Assembly (NCBI GenBank): GCA_013152945.1
Contig: JAADFL010000066.1
Location: forward strand, 1 to 64,000
Length of the DNA: 64,000 nt
Reading direction: 5' to 3'
Source: Deltaproteobacteria bacterium
GTDB taxonomy: Bacteria > Myxococcota_A > JAADFL01
The position numbers and the translations under genes are program-made. The notes under the pieces are model-generated. The model worked only from the letters and a program-made list of their open reading frames with translations. It was not told where the DNA came from and searched no databases. Positions 23,376 through 33,346 of this stretch are shown piece by piece (the first letter of the stretch is position 1; the number at the start of each line of letters is the position of its first letter).

Positions 23376-25562
23376 ATGAAAGCGGGAAACAAGAAAGAAA
23401 TTACGGTTTTTGTGCGGCTGGGCGTGATTCCGGCGGTTCTCATGTTGGTTGGCTGCGCCGGTGCCCAAAAGACACGGGTAAAATCATTCGACTATCCGCC
23501 TGCAAAAACAACTGACGTTGCCGATGACTATCATGGCGTCAAGGTAAAGGATCCATACAGGTGGCTGGAGGATCAGAACTCCAAAGAAACCAAGGCATGG
23601 GTGAAAGCAGAGAACCGGCTGTCAAGGAAGTTTCTGGATGTGCCTGGCCGGAAGAAACTGGTGGAAGAGCTGAAGGGGCTTTGGACCTACCCCAAGTACC
23701 ACCTGCCTGTAAAAAGAGGCGGCAGGTATTTTTTCCTCATGAACAAGGGACTTGCAAATCAACCGAAATTGTATGTCAGGAACCACGGACAGGCGGAAAA
23801 GGACGCCCGTGTTCTCGTGGATCCCAACAAGCTTAGTAAAGACGGAACCACGGCGATTACAGGTTTCGAGCCCAGCCGTGACGGAAAGATGTTGGCCTAC
23901 CTGCTGTCTAGTAAGGGCTCGGATTGGCAGGAACTCAGGATATTGAACGCGGACAACGGCAGGAACCTTGATGAAGTGCTCAAGTGGTGCAAGTTCACTG
24001 GCATTTCATGGAAAGCGGATGGTTCGGGATTTTTTTACAACAGGTTCCCGAATCCAAAGGATGTCAGGCCCGGGGACAGGAACAGGTTTGCAAAGGTTTA
24101 TTTTCATAAGCCGGGCACGCCGCAGGAAAGGGATATACTCGTGTACGAAAGGCCTGATGATGGAGAACTCGGGTTTGATCCAAGAGTGACAGAGGATGGT
24201 GATTACCTGGTGTTGACCGTGTATCGCGGCACCGATCAAAGGACCGGTATCTACTATACGAAGCTCGATGAAAACGGAACGGGCCTGAATGCGTCCGGGC
24301 ATTGGAGCTTTACCAAGCTTTTCGATTTCGGCAAGGCAAGGTACGAGTTCCTGGGCAATAAGAAAGACGTGTTCTATGTACTAACCGACCTGGATGCGCC
24401 CAGAAGCAGGATTGTCTCGATAAATCTGCACGACAACGAAAAGAAACTCGTGGAATTGGTCCCGCAATCCAAAGATGTACTGCATTTTGCCGTCATGGCC
24501 GGGCAGAGGATCCTGGCGGTTTACATGCGGGATGCCCATCACCTCGTTAAGAGCTTTGACTTGGGCGGGGATGATTCGAAAGATATTCCATTGCCGGGCA
24601 TGGGAAGCATAAGCGGTATTTCCGGTAGGCCCGGGGATGACGAGGCATTCTTTTCTTTTACTTCGTTCCTGAGGCCGAACTCTGTTTTCAGGCTGGATGT
24701 CTCCGGGAATAAGTCCGAATTATTCCTGGGTCCCAAGCCGCCACTCGATCCCGCGGGATTCGTAACAAAGGAGGTCTTCTACAAGTCAAAAGACGGCACA
24801 AGGGTCCACATGTTCCTGGTTTACAGGAAGGGCATAAAGCCGGACGGTCGAAACCCGGTTTTGCTGTACGGTTACGGTGGATTCGATATCAGCATTACTC
24901 CATATTTTTCAGTGTACCGTTTGCCGTGGCTCGAGGCGGGCGGGATATTTGCCGTGGCGAACCTGCGCGGCGGCGGTGAATACGGCGAGGAATGGCACAA
25001 GGCCGGGATGCTGAAGAATAAGCAGAATGTTTTTGATGACTTTATCTCAGCCGCGGAGTGGTTGATTGCGAATCACTACACGTCCAGGGACAAGCTGGCG
25101 ATAATGGGCGGCAGCAACGGCGGGCTTCTTACGGCGGCATGCCTCGTGCAGAGGCCGGATCTTTTCGGTGCTGTGGTGTCCATCGTGCCCGTCATCGACA
25201 TGCTTCGGTACCAGAAGTTCTCGGTAGGTCATTTTTGGATTCCCGAGTACGGTGACGCAGAGGCGAGCAGGAGTGACTTCGATGTTCTGATAAAATACTC
25301 TCCTCTACACAATATCAAAAAGGGTGTGGCATACCCTCCGACCCTTATATTGACGGCGGACCACGATGACCGGGTGGTTCCCATGCATGGCAAAAAATTC
25401 GCGGCTGCATTGCAGGCTGCGGACAAGGGGGGCGGACCGATCCTGCTCTTTGTCGAGACCGCCGCGGGTCATGGAGGCGGAAAGCCTGTTTCCAAGAGGG
25501 TGGGCGAGTACGCCGACATTTTGATGTTCCTGGCCAGGTTCCTGAAAGTAACTTTCCCATAG
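23376..25562 (+). CDS. prolyl oligopeptidase (S9A) lipoprotein
   Basis: Serine peptidase cleaving after proline in short peptides. The 728-residue precursor begins with a type II signal peptide (lipobox LVGC, Cys27), so it is probably anchored in the cell envelope facing the periplasm. A seven-bladed propeller region (about 80-440) is followed by the alpha/beta-hydrolase: GGSNGG with Ser580, DHDDRVV with the aspartate among 662-665, and GHGGG with His699. YDYPPAKTTDV-like and DDYHGVKVKDPYRWLED openings are classic for the family. GGAG precedes the ATG in an A-rich leader. Complete and likely active. Confidence 0.93.
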   Translation: MKAGNKKEITVFVRLGVIPAVLMLVGCAGAQKTRVKSFDYPPAKTTDVADDYHGVKVKDPYRWLEDQNSKETKAWVKAENRLSRKFLDVPGRKKLVEELKGLWTYPKYHLPVKRGGRYFFLMNKGLANQPKLYVRNHGQAEKDARVLVDPNKLSKDGTTAITGFEPSRDGKMLAYLLSSKGSDWQELRILNADNGRNLDEVLKWCKFTGISWKADGSGFFYNRFPNPKDVRPGDRNRFAKVYFHKPGTPQERDILVYERPDDGELGFDPRVTEDGDYLVLTVYRGTDQRTGIYYTKLDENGTGLNASGHWSFTKLFDFGKARYEFLGNKKDVFYVLTDLDAPRSRIVSINLHDNEKKLVELVPQSKDVLHFAVMAGQRILAVYMRDAHHLVKSFDLGGDDSKDIPLPGMGSISGISGRPGDDEAFFSFTSFLRPNSVFRLDVSGNKSELFLGPKPPLDPAGFVTKEVFYKSKDGTRVHMFLVYRKGIKPDGRNPVLLYGYGGFDISITPYFSVYRLPWLEAGGIFAVANLRGGGEYGEEWHKAGMLKNKQNVFDDFISAAEWLIANHYTSRDKLAIMGGSNGGLLTAACLVQRPDLFGAVVSIVPVIDMLRYQKFSVGHFWIPEYGDAEASRSDFDVLIKYSPLHNIKKGVAYPPTLILTADHDDRVVPMHGKKFAAALQAADKGGGPILLFVETAAGHGGGKPVSKRVGEYADILMFLARFLKVTFP

Positions 25563-25586
25563 GGGAGTGGACGCAACCCGGCTGGA

Positions 25587-25606
25587 TGCGGATAATAGTA
25601 TCCGCA
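25587..25606. terminator. hairpin between convergent genes
   Basis: TGCGGATA-ATAG-TATCCGCA is a perfect 8-bp stem with a 4-nt loop in the 50-bp gap between the convergent prolyl oligopeptidase and HDOD genes. The position suggests a bidirectional terminator, although no strong U tract follows on either strand. Confidence 0.5.
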
Positions 25607-25612
25607 ATGCCT

Positions 25613-26515
25613 CTAGTTATCATCTCCTGTTTCCAGATCCTCTTTGACTTTGAAAGAATAATCAATGATCTTCTTTACTTGTTCCGGGTTCATGTTCATA
25701 GCATAGAAGATTTTGAGCTTGTCTTGCGACAGGGAAGTTGCCGGCCGGCCGATTCCGGCATGCACGCTGCACATGTCTGCGATCGCGACTGCCGCAGCCA
25801 TCTGATTCAGCGAACCCTTTTGGAAGGGCTCGTGGTGCAGCCTGACCGAGTTGGAGATTATGGGCGGAAGGTCCCATGTTTCCACCACGCCGGCCCCTAT
25901 GGCTGCATGATTTCTCTCGAGTGCATAGTACAACAGCTCAGGTTCCGGCAAGGGACGTTTCTTCTTCTTTGCCCAGTCTGCAACAATACCGAATGCTATG
26001 GCCTTGCCGACGTCATGCAGAAGTCCGCACAGGAAAGCCATGTTTTTTTCTATAAAGAGCATGGAGCAAACCTCTCTTGCCAGGATTGCAACCGACCTGG
26101 CGTGAGCCATCTCTGCGTTCAAGACCGGCTGGTATTCCTTGACTCTGAAAAGTCTCGCCTCGGAAACCACCTGAAAGGAGATGTCTCTGATCCTGACCAG
26201 CCCGAGCCTTGCAACGGCAGTCTTGAGCGAGCGGACCTCGGTGCCCCTGGAAAAAAGAGCGCTGTTGGCGATTTTAACTATCTTTGCCGTCATTGCCTGG
26301 TCCATTGAGAGCACTTTTTCAACCTGGTTGAAGTTGGTCTTGGGATCATTTGCCAGTCTCATCAGGTCCTGCGCCACCCTCGGCAGCATTGGTGGTTTAT
26401 AGCCGGGTGATTGAATACTCCGGACTATGAGCTGGCGCAACTTGGATTCAACTACCAATTCATCCGGTGCACCATCCGAAACCTTGGCGCCTGCCGTTTC
26501 AGTCCTGTCTTTCAT
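25613..26515 (-). CDS. HDOD-domain signalling protein
   Basis: A 300-residue stand-alone HDOD (HD-related output domain) protein. HDOD domains lack the full metal ligand set of HD phosphohydrolases and act in bacterial signalling. The domain covers about residues 35-240: PPMLPRVAQDLMRLANDP opening, SLKTAVARLGL, and the central FLCGLLHDVGKAI followed by ETWDLPP and SVRLHHEP. Here the HD pair itself is present (LLHDVGK), so weak hydrolase activity is not excluded. It is monocistronic and convergent with the peptidase gene. No partner domain (GGDEF, receiver) is fused, so its input is unknown. Confidence 0.87.
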   Translation of the reverse strand: MKDRTETAGAKVSDGAPDELVVESKLRQLIVRSIQSPGYKPPMLPRVAQDLMRLANDPKTNFNQVEKVLSMDQAMTAKIVKIANSALFSRGTEVRSLKTAVARLGLVRIRDISFQVVSEARLFRVKEYQPVLNAEMAHARSVAILAREVCSMLFIEKNMAFLCGLLHDVGKAIAFGIVADWAKKKKRPLPEPELLYYALERNHAAIGAGVVETWDLPPIISNSVRLHHEPFQKGSLNQMAAAVAIADMCSVHAGIGRPATSLSQDKLKIFYAMNMNPEQVKKIIDYSFKVKEDLETGDDN

Positions 26516-26710
26516 TTCTCCACCTTGTTCTCTTGTTCGTGTTTCCTGCTTGACGGGCCTTTCGGGTGATTTTTAAAACAGCTATCAAGGAATACCGTTC
26601 TTTGCTCTCTTTTCATATTTTTATACCTGGTTATCCATATCGGCCGGTTTCGGCATTACTTTAGAGTCGTTGACACCCGGTCCCTGCCTTGGTACCAACG
26701 TGTTTGGAGC

Positions 26711-29700
26711 ATGTATCGGATGGAAGACGTATCACTATCTGTTGCAGCAAGTTACAAGCGCATGCTTGTAAACCTCGATAAGATCAGGCAGAGGCTTGTG
26801 GCCGGTCTTGCCGTAACGATTCTTTCAGACCTGGCGCTGGTTGTATCGGTTTTTGCAATCACCGGCACATTGTTGCACCTGGCCTATAATTTGAATCCTC
26901 CCGCGCCTGTGCGGGCGATTCTCTCTTTTGCCATGGCCTTGTGTTTATTGATCGTATTCGTGTTCGGCCTGAGAAAGGGCTTGGGCAAGAGGCCGGACAT
27001 GCGGACCGCGGCTGAAGTTGTGGCGCGAAAGGTCCCGCAGATCGACTCGGACTGCCTTTCCAGCATTGAACTGTTCAGGCAGGACCCGGCGAACCTTTCA
27101 GACGATACCAGGATATTCGTAAACATGCTGTTCCAGAGGACGGCCCGGGCCTCGGATGAGCTGGATCCCGGGGCACTGGTGCCCTTCGACAAGGTCCGCT
27201 TGCATGCAGGTGCGGCGGTCGTTGCATTATCTTTGTACATCGGCCTTGCATTGCTGTTGAATGTGAACCAGGCATCCATGTGGCATTCCGTCCTGTACCC
27301 GTTCAAGGCTGTTGCCGAATCCGGCCCCGTCGATTTTCAGGGCATGCTTGGGGACATGGAGGCAAGACTGGATTATCCTGATTATACCGGCCTTCCCTCG
27401 CGAATCCTAAAGGGCACGGATGGCAACCTCGTAGTTCCCGTTGGTACGAGAGTGACGCTTTCGGCCCGGACGGCAATTCCATTGAAAAAGGCCGGGCTGA
27501 TTCTTCCCGGAGGCGACAAGCGGGCAATATCGATCGACGGTTCGAAACGAGGGCTCAAGGTGTCTTTCGTGGCCTTGAAGCAAGGTAATTACAAGGTGGC
27601 GGCCACATCCTACGATGGACGCAAGATGGTGGAGAGCAGGGGTCACAGGCTGTACCTGGTCCCGGATCGCGTGCCGAACGTGGAAATCCTGAAGCCGCTT
27701 TCAGGCAAGGAGGTGCAACAAGACGACATGCTTCAGATAGATTTCAGGGCGGACGACGATTACGGCATTTCGCGGGTCGACCTGGTCATGCGGCGCCGGG
27801 GGGCTTCGGGGCCGGGCAAGGAACAACGTCGCAAGCTGATGGAGTACGAACGCAGGCCCAGGGAGGTGCACAGGAGCCTGGAGTTCGACCTGGCCAAGGT
27901 CGAGCTTGAACCCGGAGATGACATAGTGTTCTACCTGGAGGTGTTCGACAGTGATTCAGTCAATGGTCCCAAGAGTGGAAGGTCGAACAGCATCGTATTG
28001 AAGGTGTACTCTCCAAGAAACCGGCATGAGCAATACATTACAGACCAGGAAGAATTAAGGGAATTGGCGCTGAAGCTCCTGGCCGGCGTGCTGGAACAGG
28101 AACAGGGAATACACGGCAAAAATAGGCTGGAAGACCCGACAGGTCCTGCCAGGCTGGTGCAGAGCATTAATGTGCTCACAGACAGGATGGCCCAGGTTAT
28201 TAGAGATTCTGCAAAGGATCCGCTCAAGGACGATACCGCCATACAGGTAATAAGGAGGTTTGCAGCCAGGCTGAAAAACAAGGCGACCCTGGGTGCAGCG
28301 CTGGCCACGCGCTCGGCGAAATCGAAGACCCTGGCAGCGGATTACTTCAGGTTTCTTCTTTCCCTCGATCCGGTGGTGGAGAAGGGAATAATCGACATGA
28401 CGGATTCACTGGACAGGCAGAGGTACGACCAGGCCCTTGCCTCGGCCGAGGACCTGCGCCATGCAGAGGCGAAGTTGAAGGAATTGTTGAAGCAATACAT
28501 GGAGAACAAAGATCCTGCGGTAAAGGCCAGGTTGCGCGCCGAAATAGAAAAGTTGAAGAGGAGGTTGGCGCAGGTCTTGTCTCAACTGGCCAGGACCACC
28601 CACCAGGTGGCGGATGAATTCCTTAACCCGGACGCATTGGAATCCAGGGACATGCTGTCCTTGCTCGGTAAGCTGGACAAAGCATTGAACCAGGGTGACG
28701 AGCAGGGCGCGCGCCGGGCCATGGACGATTTCGAAAGAGAGCTGGAAAACACCCTGGCAATGTTGGAGGCAGGGTCGGCAACTTTGGCTGATGCCAAGTT
28801 CAAAGATGCATTTGACAAGATGGAAGAGATATCTTCCGAATTGGCTGAACTGGAGGGAGGCGAGAGGGAGGTCTCACAAAGACTTGACGACCTTGTCGAG
28901 TCGTATAGGAAGAAGGCGTTGCCCAAGGGACAAGATGCTTGGAAGAAAGAAATGGCAAGGCTCGCTAAGATGGCCGGGAACCTGGTGGAAAAAATCGAAA
29001 AATTAGGTTCCCGGGCCGGCGATATCGGTGCATATCCCCTCTATAGTGCGAGGGAAAGGGCCTCGTTGCTGCATACACAAATACGTGTGGGCCAGGTGGT
29101 GGATGCCATAAAGACCGCCAGGGATACGATGGAGGATATCGAGTTGTTCAGGGAGGCCCTTGGGCAAAAGGGAATGCTGGGGCTTAGGGCTCTTTCAGAC
29201 ACGAACTGGTCTGTGCTGGACAGGCAAAGCGGTGATGCAGCGGAATTGGCGGAAAAGATCCTTCGTGCACTTGAAAAACTCAAGCCTGCTCCGGCGTCCA
29301 AGGTCCTGTCTGCAAAAGAGAAGTCCATGGCGGGCGAATTAAAAAAAGGCCAGGTTTCGTACAAGAAACGGGCGACAAAATTGAGCAGCGAGATGATGAA
29401 GTTGATTTCCAGGCTTCCGGGTATAGGCGAGGAACCCCTTGCCCAGCTTTCACAGGCAAGGTACGAGATGTCTTCGGCCCAACGTGAATTGGCTAAACTG
29501 GGGTTGAAAGACGCAAGGGACTCGGTGGAGAGGGTTGTCGACAGGTTGGCCCGGGCCAGGACGGCACTTCAGAATCTCAGGCAGTCCATGCAGATGGGGG
29601 TTGCCCGGTCCGGAGGCAGGGTGAGACCCGGTTCCGGCCGGTTCGAAAAGGTCAACATCCCGAGGCCCGAGGACTACCGCGTTCCAAAAGAATTCAGGGA

Positions 29701-29785
29701 AGACCTGCTGGAGGCAATGAAGCGGCCCGCACCCAAGGAATACAAGGAAATGATAAAGAAATACTATGAGGAGCTCGTGAAGTGA
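26711..29785 (+). CDS. large coiled-coil membrane protein (DUF4175-like), first gene of MoxR/BatA operon
   Basis: A 1024-residue protein with three membrane helices near the N-terminus (about 32-60, 68-90 and 160-180), a beta-rich periplasmic region (about 215-440, with the DDYGISRVDLVMR pattern seen in such proteins), then a very long charged alpha-helical part (440-980) with repeated Lys/Glu/Leu coiled-coil segments. The layout resembles the DUF4175/TIGR02302-type envelope proteins that accompany MoxR-BatA operons. Two in-frame ATGs (26711, 26720) follow GGAG; the first is kept. It overlaps the next gene by 4 nt (GTGA). Likely role: an envelope scaffold handled by the MoxR ATPase. No catalytic motif seen. 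Confidence 0.65.
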   Translation: MYRMEDVSLSVAASYKRMLVNLDKIRQRLVAGLAVTILSDLALVVSVFAITGTLLHLAYNLNPPAPVRAILSFAMALCLLIVFVFGLRKGLGKRPDMRTAAEVVARKVPQIDSDCLSSIELFRQDPANLSDDTRIFVNMLFQRTARASDELDPGALVPFDKVRLHAGAAVVALSLYIGLALLLNVNQASMWHSVLYPFKAVAESGPVDFQGMLGDMEARLDYPDYTGLPSRILKGTDGNLVVPVGTRVTLSARTAIPLKKAGLILPGGDKRAISIDGSKRGLKVSFVALKQGNYKVAATSYDGRKMVESRGHRLYLVPDRVPNVEILKPLSGKEVQQDDMLQIDFRADDDYGISRVDLVMRRRGASGPGKEQRRKLMEYERRPREVHRSLEFDLAKVELEPGDDIVFYLEVFDSDSVNGPKSGRSNSIVLKVYSPRNRHEQYITDQEELRELALKLLAGVLEQEQGIHGKNRLEDPTGPARLVQSINVLTDRMAQVIRDSAKDPLKDDTAIQVIRRFAARLKNKATLGAALATRSAKSKTLAADYFRFLLSLDPVVEKGIIDMTDSLDRQRYDQALASAEDLRHAEAKLKELLKQYMENKDPAVKARLRAEIEKLKRRLAQVLSQLARTTHQVADEFLNPDALESRDMLSLLGKLDKALNQGDEQGARRAMDDFERELENTLAMLEAGSATLADAKFKDAFDKMEEISSELAELEGGEREVSQRLDDLVESYRKKALPKGQDAWKKEMARLAKMAGNLVEKIEKLGSRAGDIGAYPLYSARERASLLHTQIRVGQVVDAIKTARDTMEDIELFREALGQKGMLGLRALSDTNWSVLDRQSGDAAELAEKILRALEKLKPAPASKVLSAKEKSMAGELKKGQVSYKKRATKLSSEMMKLISRLPGIGEEPLAQLSQARYEMSSAQRELAKLGLKDARDSVERVVDRLARARTALQNLRQSMQMGVARSGGRVRPGSGRFEKVNIPRPEDYRVPKEFREDLLEAMKRPAPKEYKEMIKKYYEELVK

Positions 29786-31377
29786 AGGCAGGATACGGCG
29801 TTGCTTTTTGCCTGGCTCTTTGGTCATGGATTTGTCCTTCGGGTGTTGTCACACCTGCCGCGGGTTCGGCGCCGGAACATCAATTCTCCGCACTGAACAA
29901 GCTGTTGGATCAATGGCAGGTTGAAGAAGCGGATCACCTGATACGAAGGTTCCTTAAAAATAAAAGATCCGGCAAGCAGGCCCGGTATCTGGCCGCCAGG
30001 CTGTTCTTCCTGGAGGGGGACTACGAGAAGTCTCTGTCGTACCTGAAGAGAGCGGGGCTGAAAAATTCGGACCGTTTCTACAAGCTGGTTTCCGGCACGC
30101 TGGATGAAACAAGAGGCATGGAACCGGTCGAGTCGGAACGATACAGGTTTCTCGTGAAGTCCGGGTCGCCCGACAGTATCCTGGTTCCTTATGCCGTACA
30201 GGCCTTGGACGCGCAGGTAAAGGCCTTGTCCCTGGACCTTGGCTGGACCCCGCCCAAGATAATCAGAATTGAAATAGCGGAAAACCTGGAGGGACTTTCA
30301 AGGTTGACCGGTCTATCCGTGCAGGCCATCAAGACATCCGGAACCATTGCCGTCGCAAAGTACAACAAGCTTATGGTCACCACACCCAGGGCTTTGCTCA
30401 AGGGTTACAGGTGGGTGCGTACTGTGTGCCATGAATTGACCCACATGGCCTTGAGCCAGGTGAGCCTCAACAAGGCGCCTCTCTGGTTGCAGGAGGGCCT
30501 TGCAAAGACATTGGAGGGCAGGTACAGGCGGCATGTGAAGGACCTTCTGAAACTGGACAGGTACTCCGAGCATGTCTTGGCACTGGCATTGAGTTCAGGT
30601 AAATTACTGTCTTTCTCCAAGTTGAGGCCTTCTTTTGCCTACCTGCCGAGCCGGGAATCCATGATGCTTGCGTTTGCACAGGTCAAGACCCTGGTGGGCA
30701 TGTTGATCAGGGACAAGGGAATGGCGGGAATCAGGGAGTTCCTGTCCATGCTTGCATCGGGTGTTGGAGAAGACAGCGCACTCGTCAAGGTGTACAAGGC
30801 GGACTTCAATGGCCTTTTAAACAGGTGGAAGACATACGTCAACGGGCTTGGGCTGAAGACGGTGCCGGGCCTTGTGCAGGATTTCGCCCTGGAGTTTGCA
30901 AAAAAGGGCGTTGACCCGGACAAGCACGAACAATCAATGATTTCGGAAAAAAGAGTCAAGAACCATCTTTTGCTCGGAGACATGCTTTTCAAGAGAGAGA
31001 GGGTTGTGGCTGCGGCGGTTGAGTACGAGAGAGCCGACAAGGCAAGCAACAGGATTTACCCCCTTGTCAAAAGAAGGCTGGCAAGAGCCCTGGCCGAGTC
31101 GGACAGAATATCCAGGGCCGTGAAGTTGCTGGACCAGGGGCTCGAGTTTTCTCCCCATGATCCTTCATTGCTTGTAGACAGGGGATTGCTGGCATTGCAG
31201 CAAGGAGATGATCGAACCGCGGCAAGGCTCATGGAATCCGCGGTCAGGGTCAGCCCGTTCGACCCGGTTCCTCATCGAGCATTGATGGGAATATACTCCC
31301 GTGCAGGTGATATCGCCAGGAGAGACAGGGAAAGACATGTGCTTGGCATTTTGGTTTCCAGGCTGGAGGAAAGATGA
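29782..31377 (+). CDS. exported gluzincin (peptidase MA-like) metalloprotease with TPRs
   Basis: A 531-residue protein with a signal peptide (first ~28 residues), helical TPR-like repeats (30-110), a zinc-peptidase domain and C-terminal TPRs (about 390-520). The metal site is complete: HELTH (His217, Glu218, His221) and the third ligand Glu238 in LWLQEGLA, the peptidase MA pattern. GTG start at 29782 overlaps the upstream stop by 4 nt. Its own stop overlaps the moxR ATG. Fixed in this operon between the coiled-coil protein and MoxR, it may process or monitor envelope proteins; the substrate is unknown. Confidence 0.8.
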   Translation: MKAGYGVAFCLALWSWICPSGVVTPAAGSAPEHQFSALNKLLDQWQVEEADHLIRRFLKNKRSGKQARYLAARLFFLEGDYEKSLSYLKRAGLKNSDRFYKLVSGTLDETRGMEPVESERYRFLVKSGSPDSILVPYAVQALDAQVKALSLDLGWTPPKIIRIEIAENLEGLSRLTGLSVQAIKTSGTIAVAKYNKLMVTTPRALLKGYRWVRTVCHELTHMALSQVSLNKAPLWLQEGLAKTLEGRYRRHVKDLLKLDRYSEHVLALALSSGKLLSFSKLRPSFAYLPSRESMMLAFAQVKTLVGMLIRDKGMAGIREFLSMLASGVGEDSALVKVYKADFNGLLNRWKTYVNGLGLKTVPGLVQDFALEFAKKGVDPDKHEQSMISEKRVKNHLLLGDMLFKRERVVAAAVEYERADKASNRIYPLVKRRLARALAESDRISRAVKLLDQGLEFSPHDPSLLVDRGLLALQQGDDRTAARLMESAVRVSPFDPVPHRALMGIYSRAGDIARRDRERHVLGILVSRLEER

Positions 31378-32405
31378 GTAATGACGATCATGGATCGATG
31401 GCCGGCGAAAGAGCTGATGAGCTTGTGGGCAAAGACACCGTGGAGCAGGCCGCCAGGGCGGCTGAGCAGATCAAGGCCGAGGTGGGCAAGAAGATAGTGG
31501 GTCAAGACAAGGTAATCGAACACCTTCTGATAGCCTTGTTGGCAAAGGGGCATTGCCTTTTTGTCGGCGTGCCCGGGCTTGCCAAGACAATGCTCGTGGA
31601 GACATTGGCAAAGGTGTTGGACCTCACGTTTCAGAGGATACAGTTCACACCCGACCTGATGCCGGGCGATATTACGGGCGCAGAGGTCCTGGAGGAAGAC
31701 AAGGACACCGGCCGAAGACGATTCAGGTTCCTGAAGGGACCGGTGTTCTGTCACCTCCTGCTTGCCGACGAAGTGAACAGGACTCCGCCCAAGACGCAAG
31801 CCGCATTGTTGCAATCCATGCAGGAATACAGGGTGACCGCAGGTGGACGGACCTATGACCTTCCCATGCCTTTTCACGTGTTCGCCACGCAGAATCCGAT
31901 CGAGCAGGAAGGCACATATCCTTTGCCCGAGGCCCAACTGGACAGGTTTATGCTGATGATCGGAGTGGATTATCCGGACATGGAGGAAGAAATCGAAATA
32001 GTGAAGCGAACCACTGCTGCACGGGAACCGGAATTGAAGTCAGTGCTTGGTCCTGAACGAATAATGGAATTACAAAGTCTTGTGAGAGAAATTCCTGCCG
32101 CGGAAAACGTTGTCAGGTACGCGGTGGAGCTGGTCAGGGCGTCCAGGCCGGGCGAACAATCCGCGCCCCAGGCTGTGAAGGACTATCTTACCTGGGGAGC
32201 AGGGCCGAGGGCCTCACAGTTCCTGATCCTTGCTGCAAAGGCAAGAGCTCTTTTGAAAGGCAGAACCGCTGCAAGGAGGGAGGACATCAGGAGTCTTTTG
32301 GGTCCGGTTTTGAGGCACAGGCTGATAACCAACTTCCAGGCCGAGGCCAAGGGAATCTCACCCATGGATGTGATCAACCGGTTGGTGGAATCCGTCGGAG
32401 GATAG
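31374..32405 (+). CDS. MoxR-family AAA+ ATPase
   Basis: A 343-residue cytosolic AAA+ chaperone-like ATPase. Walker A is GVPGLAKT (about 65-72), Walker B LLLADEVNR (about 130-138), sensor and arginine-finger elements follow (ATQNPIEQEGTYPLPEAQLDRF is the typical MoxR stretch, split here across about 167-189). Known MoxR proteins act with VWA-domain partners to assemble or activate metal- or membrane-protein complexes. It is embedded by 4-nt overlap behind the gluzincin gene and 2 bp ahead of the DUF58 gene, its usual VWA partner. Confidence 0.94.
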   Translation: MSNDDHGSMAGERADELVGKDTVEQAARAAEQIKAEVGKKIVGQDKVIEHLLIALLAKGHCLFVGVPGLAKTMLVETLAKVLDLTFQRIQFTPDLMPGDITGAEVLEEDKDTGRRRFRFLKGPVFCHLLLADEVNRTPPKTQAALLQSMQEYRVTAGGRTYDLPMPFHVFATQNPIEQEGTYPLPEAQLDRFMLMIGVDYPDMEEEIEIVKRTTAAREPELKSVLGPERIMELQSLVREIPAAENVVRYAVELVRASRPGEQSAPQAVKDYLTWGAGPRASQFLILAAKARALLKGRTAARREDIRSLLGPVLRHRLITNFQAEAKGISPMDVINRLVESVGG

Positions 32406-32407
32406 GG

Positions 32408-33346
32408 ATGACCCTGGATGCGTTCAGCACACATGGCCTGCTCGATGCGGATACTATTGCCAAGATTTCCGGTTTCGAGTTGAAGGTCAAGGCGGTTGTA
32501 GACGGAACCTTGTCCGGAATTCACAAGAGCCCTCACAGGGGGCAGAGCGTCGAGTTTGCCGAACACAAGGAGTATTCACCCGGTGACGATGTAAAGACCT
32601 TGGACTGGAAGGTTTTTGCAAGATCGGACAGGTTTTTTGTAAAGGAGTTCGAGGCTGAAACCAACTTGAGGGCGTACCTGCTCATGGACGTGAGCGGGTC
32701 CATGGGCTTCGGCACCGGTTCCATGACAAAGCTCGAGTACTCGAGCCTGCTTGCCGCATCCTTAAGTTACCTGTTGTTGAAACAGGGCGATGCGGTCATG
32801 TTGGCGACTTTTTCCAGGGGTATTACATCGCACACGGCCTGCAGGACCGGCGGCGCCCACTTGCAGAGCTTGCTTTCAGCCATTGCGTCGCTCAAGGCCG
32901 GGGGAGGGACATCCCTGCCGGACGCAGTGGCCCAGGTGTTCGAATTGGCCCGCAGGCGCAGCCTGGTGGTCATGATATCCGACATGCTGGATTCGGATGA
33001 AACCTGGCTGGACGGCCTGGCCGGACTGAAGGCGAAAGGGCACAATCTTGCAGCCATCCAGGTTCTCGACCCGGCGGAACTGGATTTTCCTTACAACGGT
33101 CCGAGGATGTTCGAGGATCCGGAAGGCCGGACCCGGGTAACGGCCGATGCGGATGCAGTCAGGGAGGGCTACCTGGAAGAGCTGGACATGTACCTTGCAA
33201 GGATAGGCAGGAGGTGCAGTGACCTTGGTGCAGAGCATATTGTCGCGGTCACGAATTCACCACCGGCAGGGGTGCTGCTGGACTTATTGTCAAGGGCCGA
33301 GGCCGGGCGGGGCAGGCCGGGTACTTCGCACCGGAGTGTGCGATGA
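32408..33346 (+). CDS. DUF58 protein with VWA-like domain
   Basis: A 312-residue protein of the DUF58 family, the standard neighbour of MoxR. The family hallmark GEYSPGDD-type motif is present as EYSPGDDVKTLDWK (about 55-68). A VWA fold follows with a MIDAS-like DVSGS (Asp94-Ser98). No membrane helices are evident, unlike many DUF58 proteins that begin with two; this is the short form. It overlaps the BatA-like gene by 4 nt. Expected role: adaptor between MoxR and the membrane-bound VWA protein. Confidence 0.92.
   Translation: MTLDAFSTHGLLDADTIAKISGFELKVKAVVDGTLSGIHKSPHRGQSVEFAEHKEYSPGDDVKTLDWKVFARSDRFFVKEFEAETNLRAYLLMDVSGSMGFGTGSMTKLEYSSLLAASLSYLLLKQGDAVMLATFSRGITSHTACRTGGAHLQSLLSAIASLKAGGGTSLPDAVAQVFELARRRSLVVMISDMLDSDETWLDGLAGLKAKGHNLAAIQVLDPAELDFPYNGPRMFEDPEGRTRVTADADAVREGYLEELDMYLARIGRRCSDLGAEHIVAVTNSPPAGVLLDLLSRAEAGRGRPGTSHRSVR

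Noticed and set aside
26689-26700. TTGGTACCAACG palindrome matching TTGGTACCAACA at 20430-20441
   Set aside because: An 11-base match is expected many times by chance in 64 kb and the surrounding sequences do not align.
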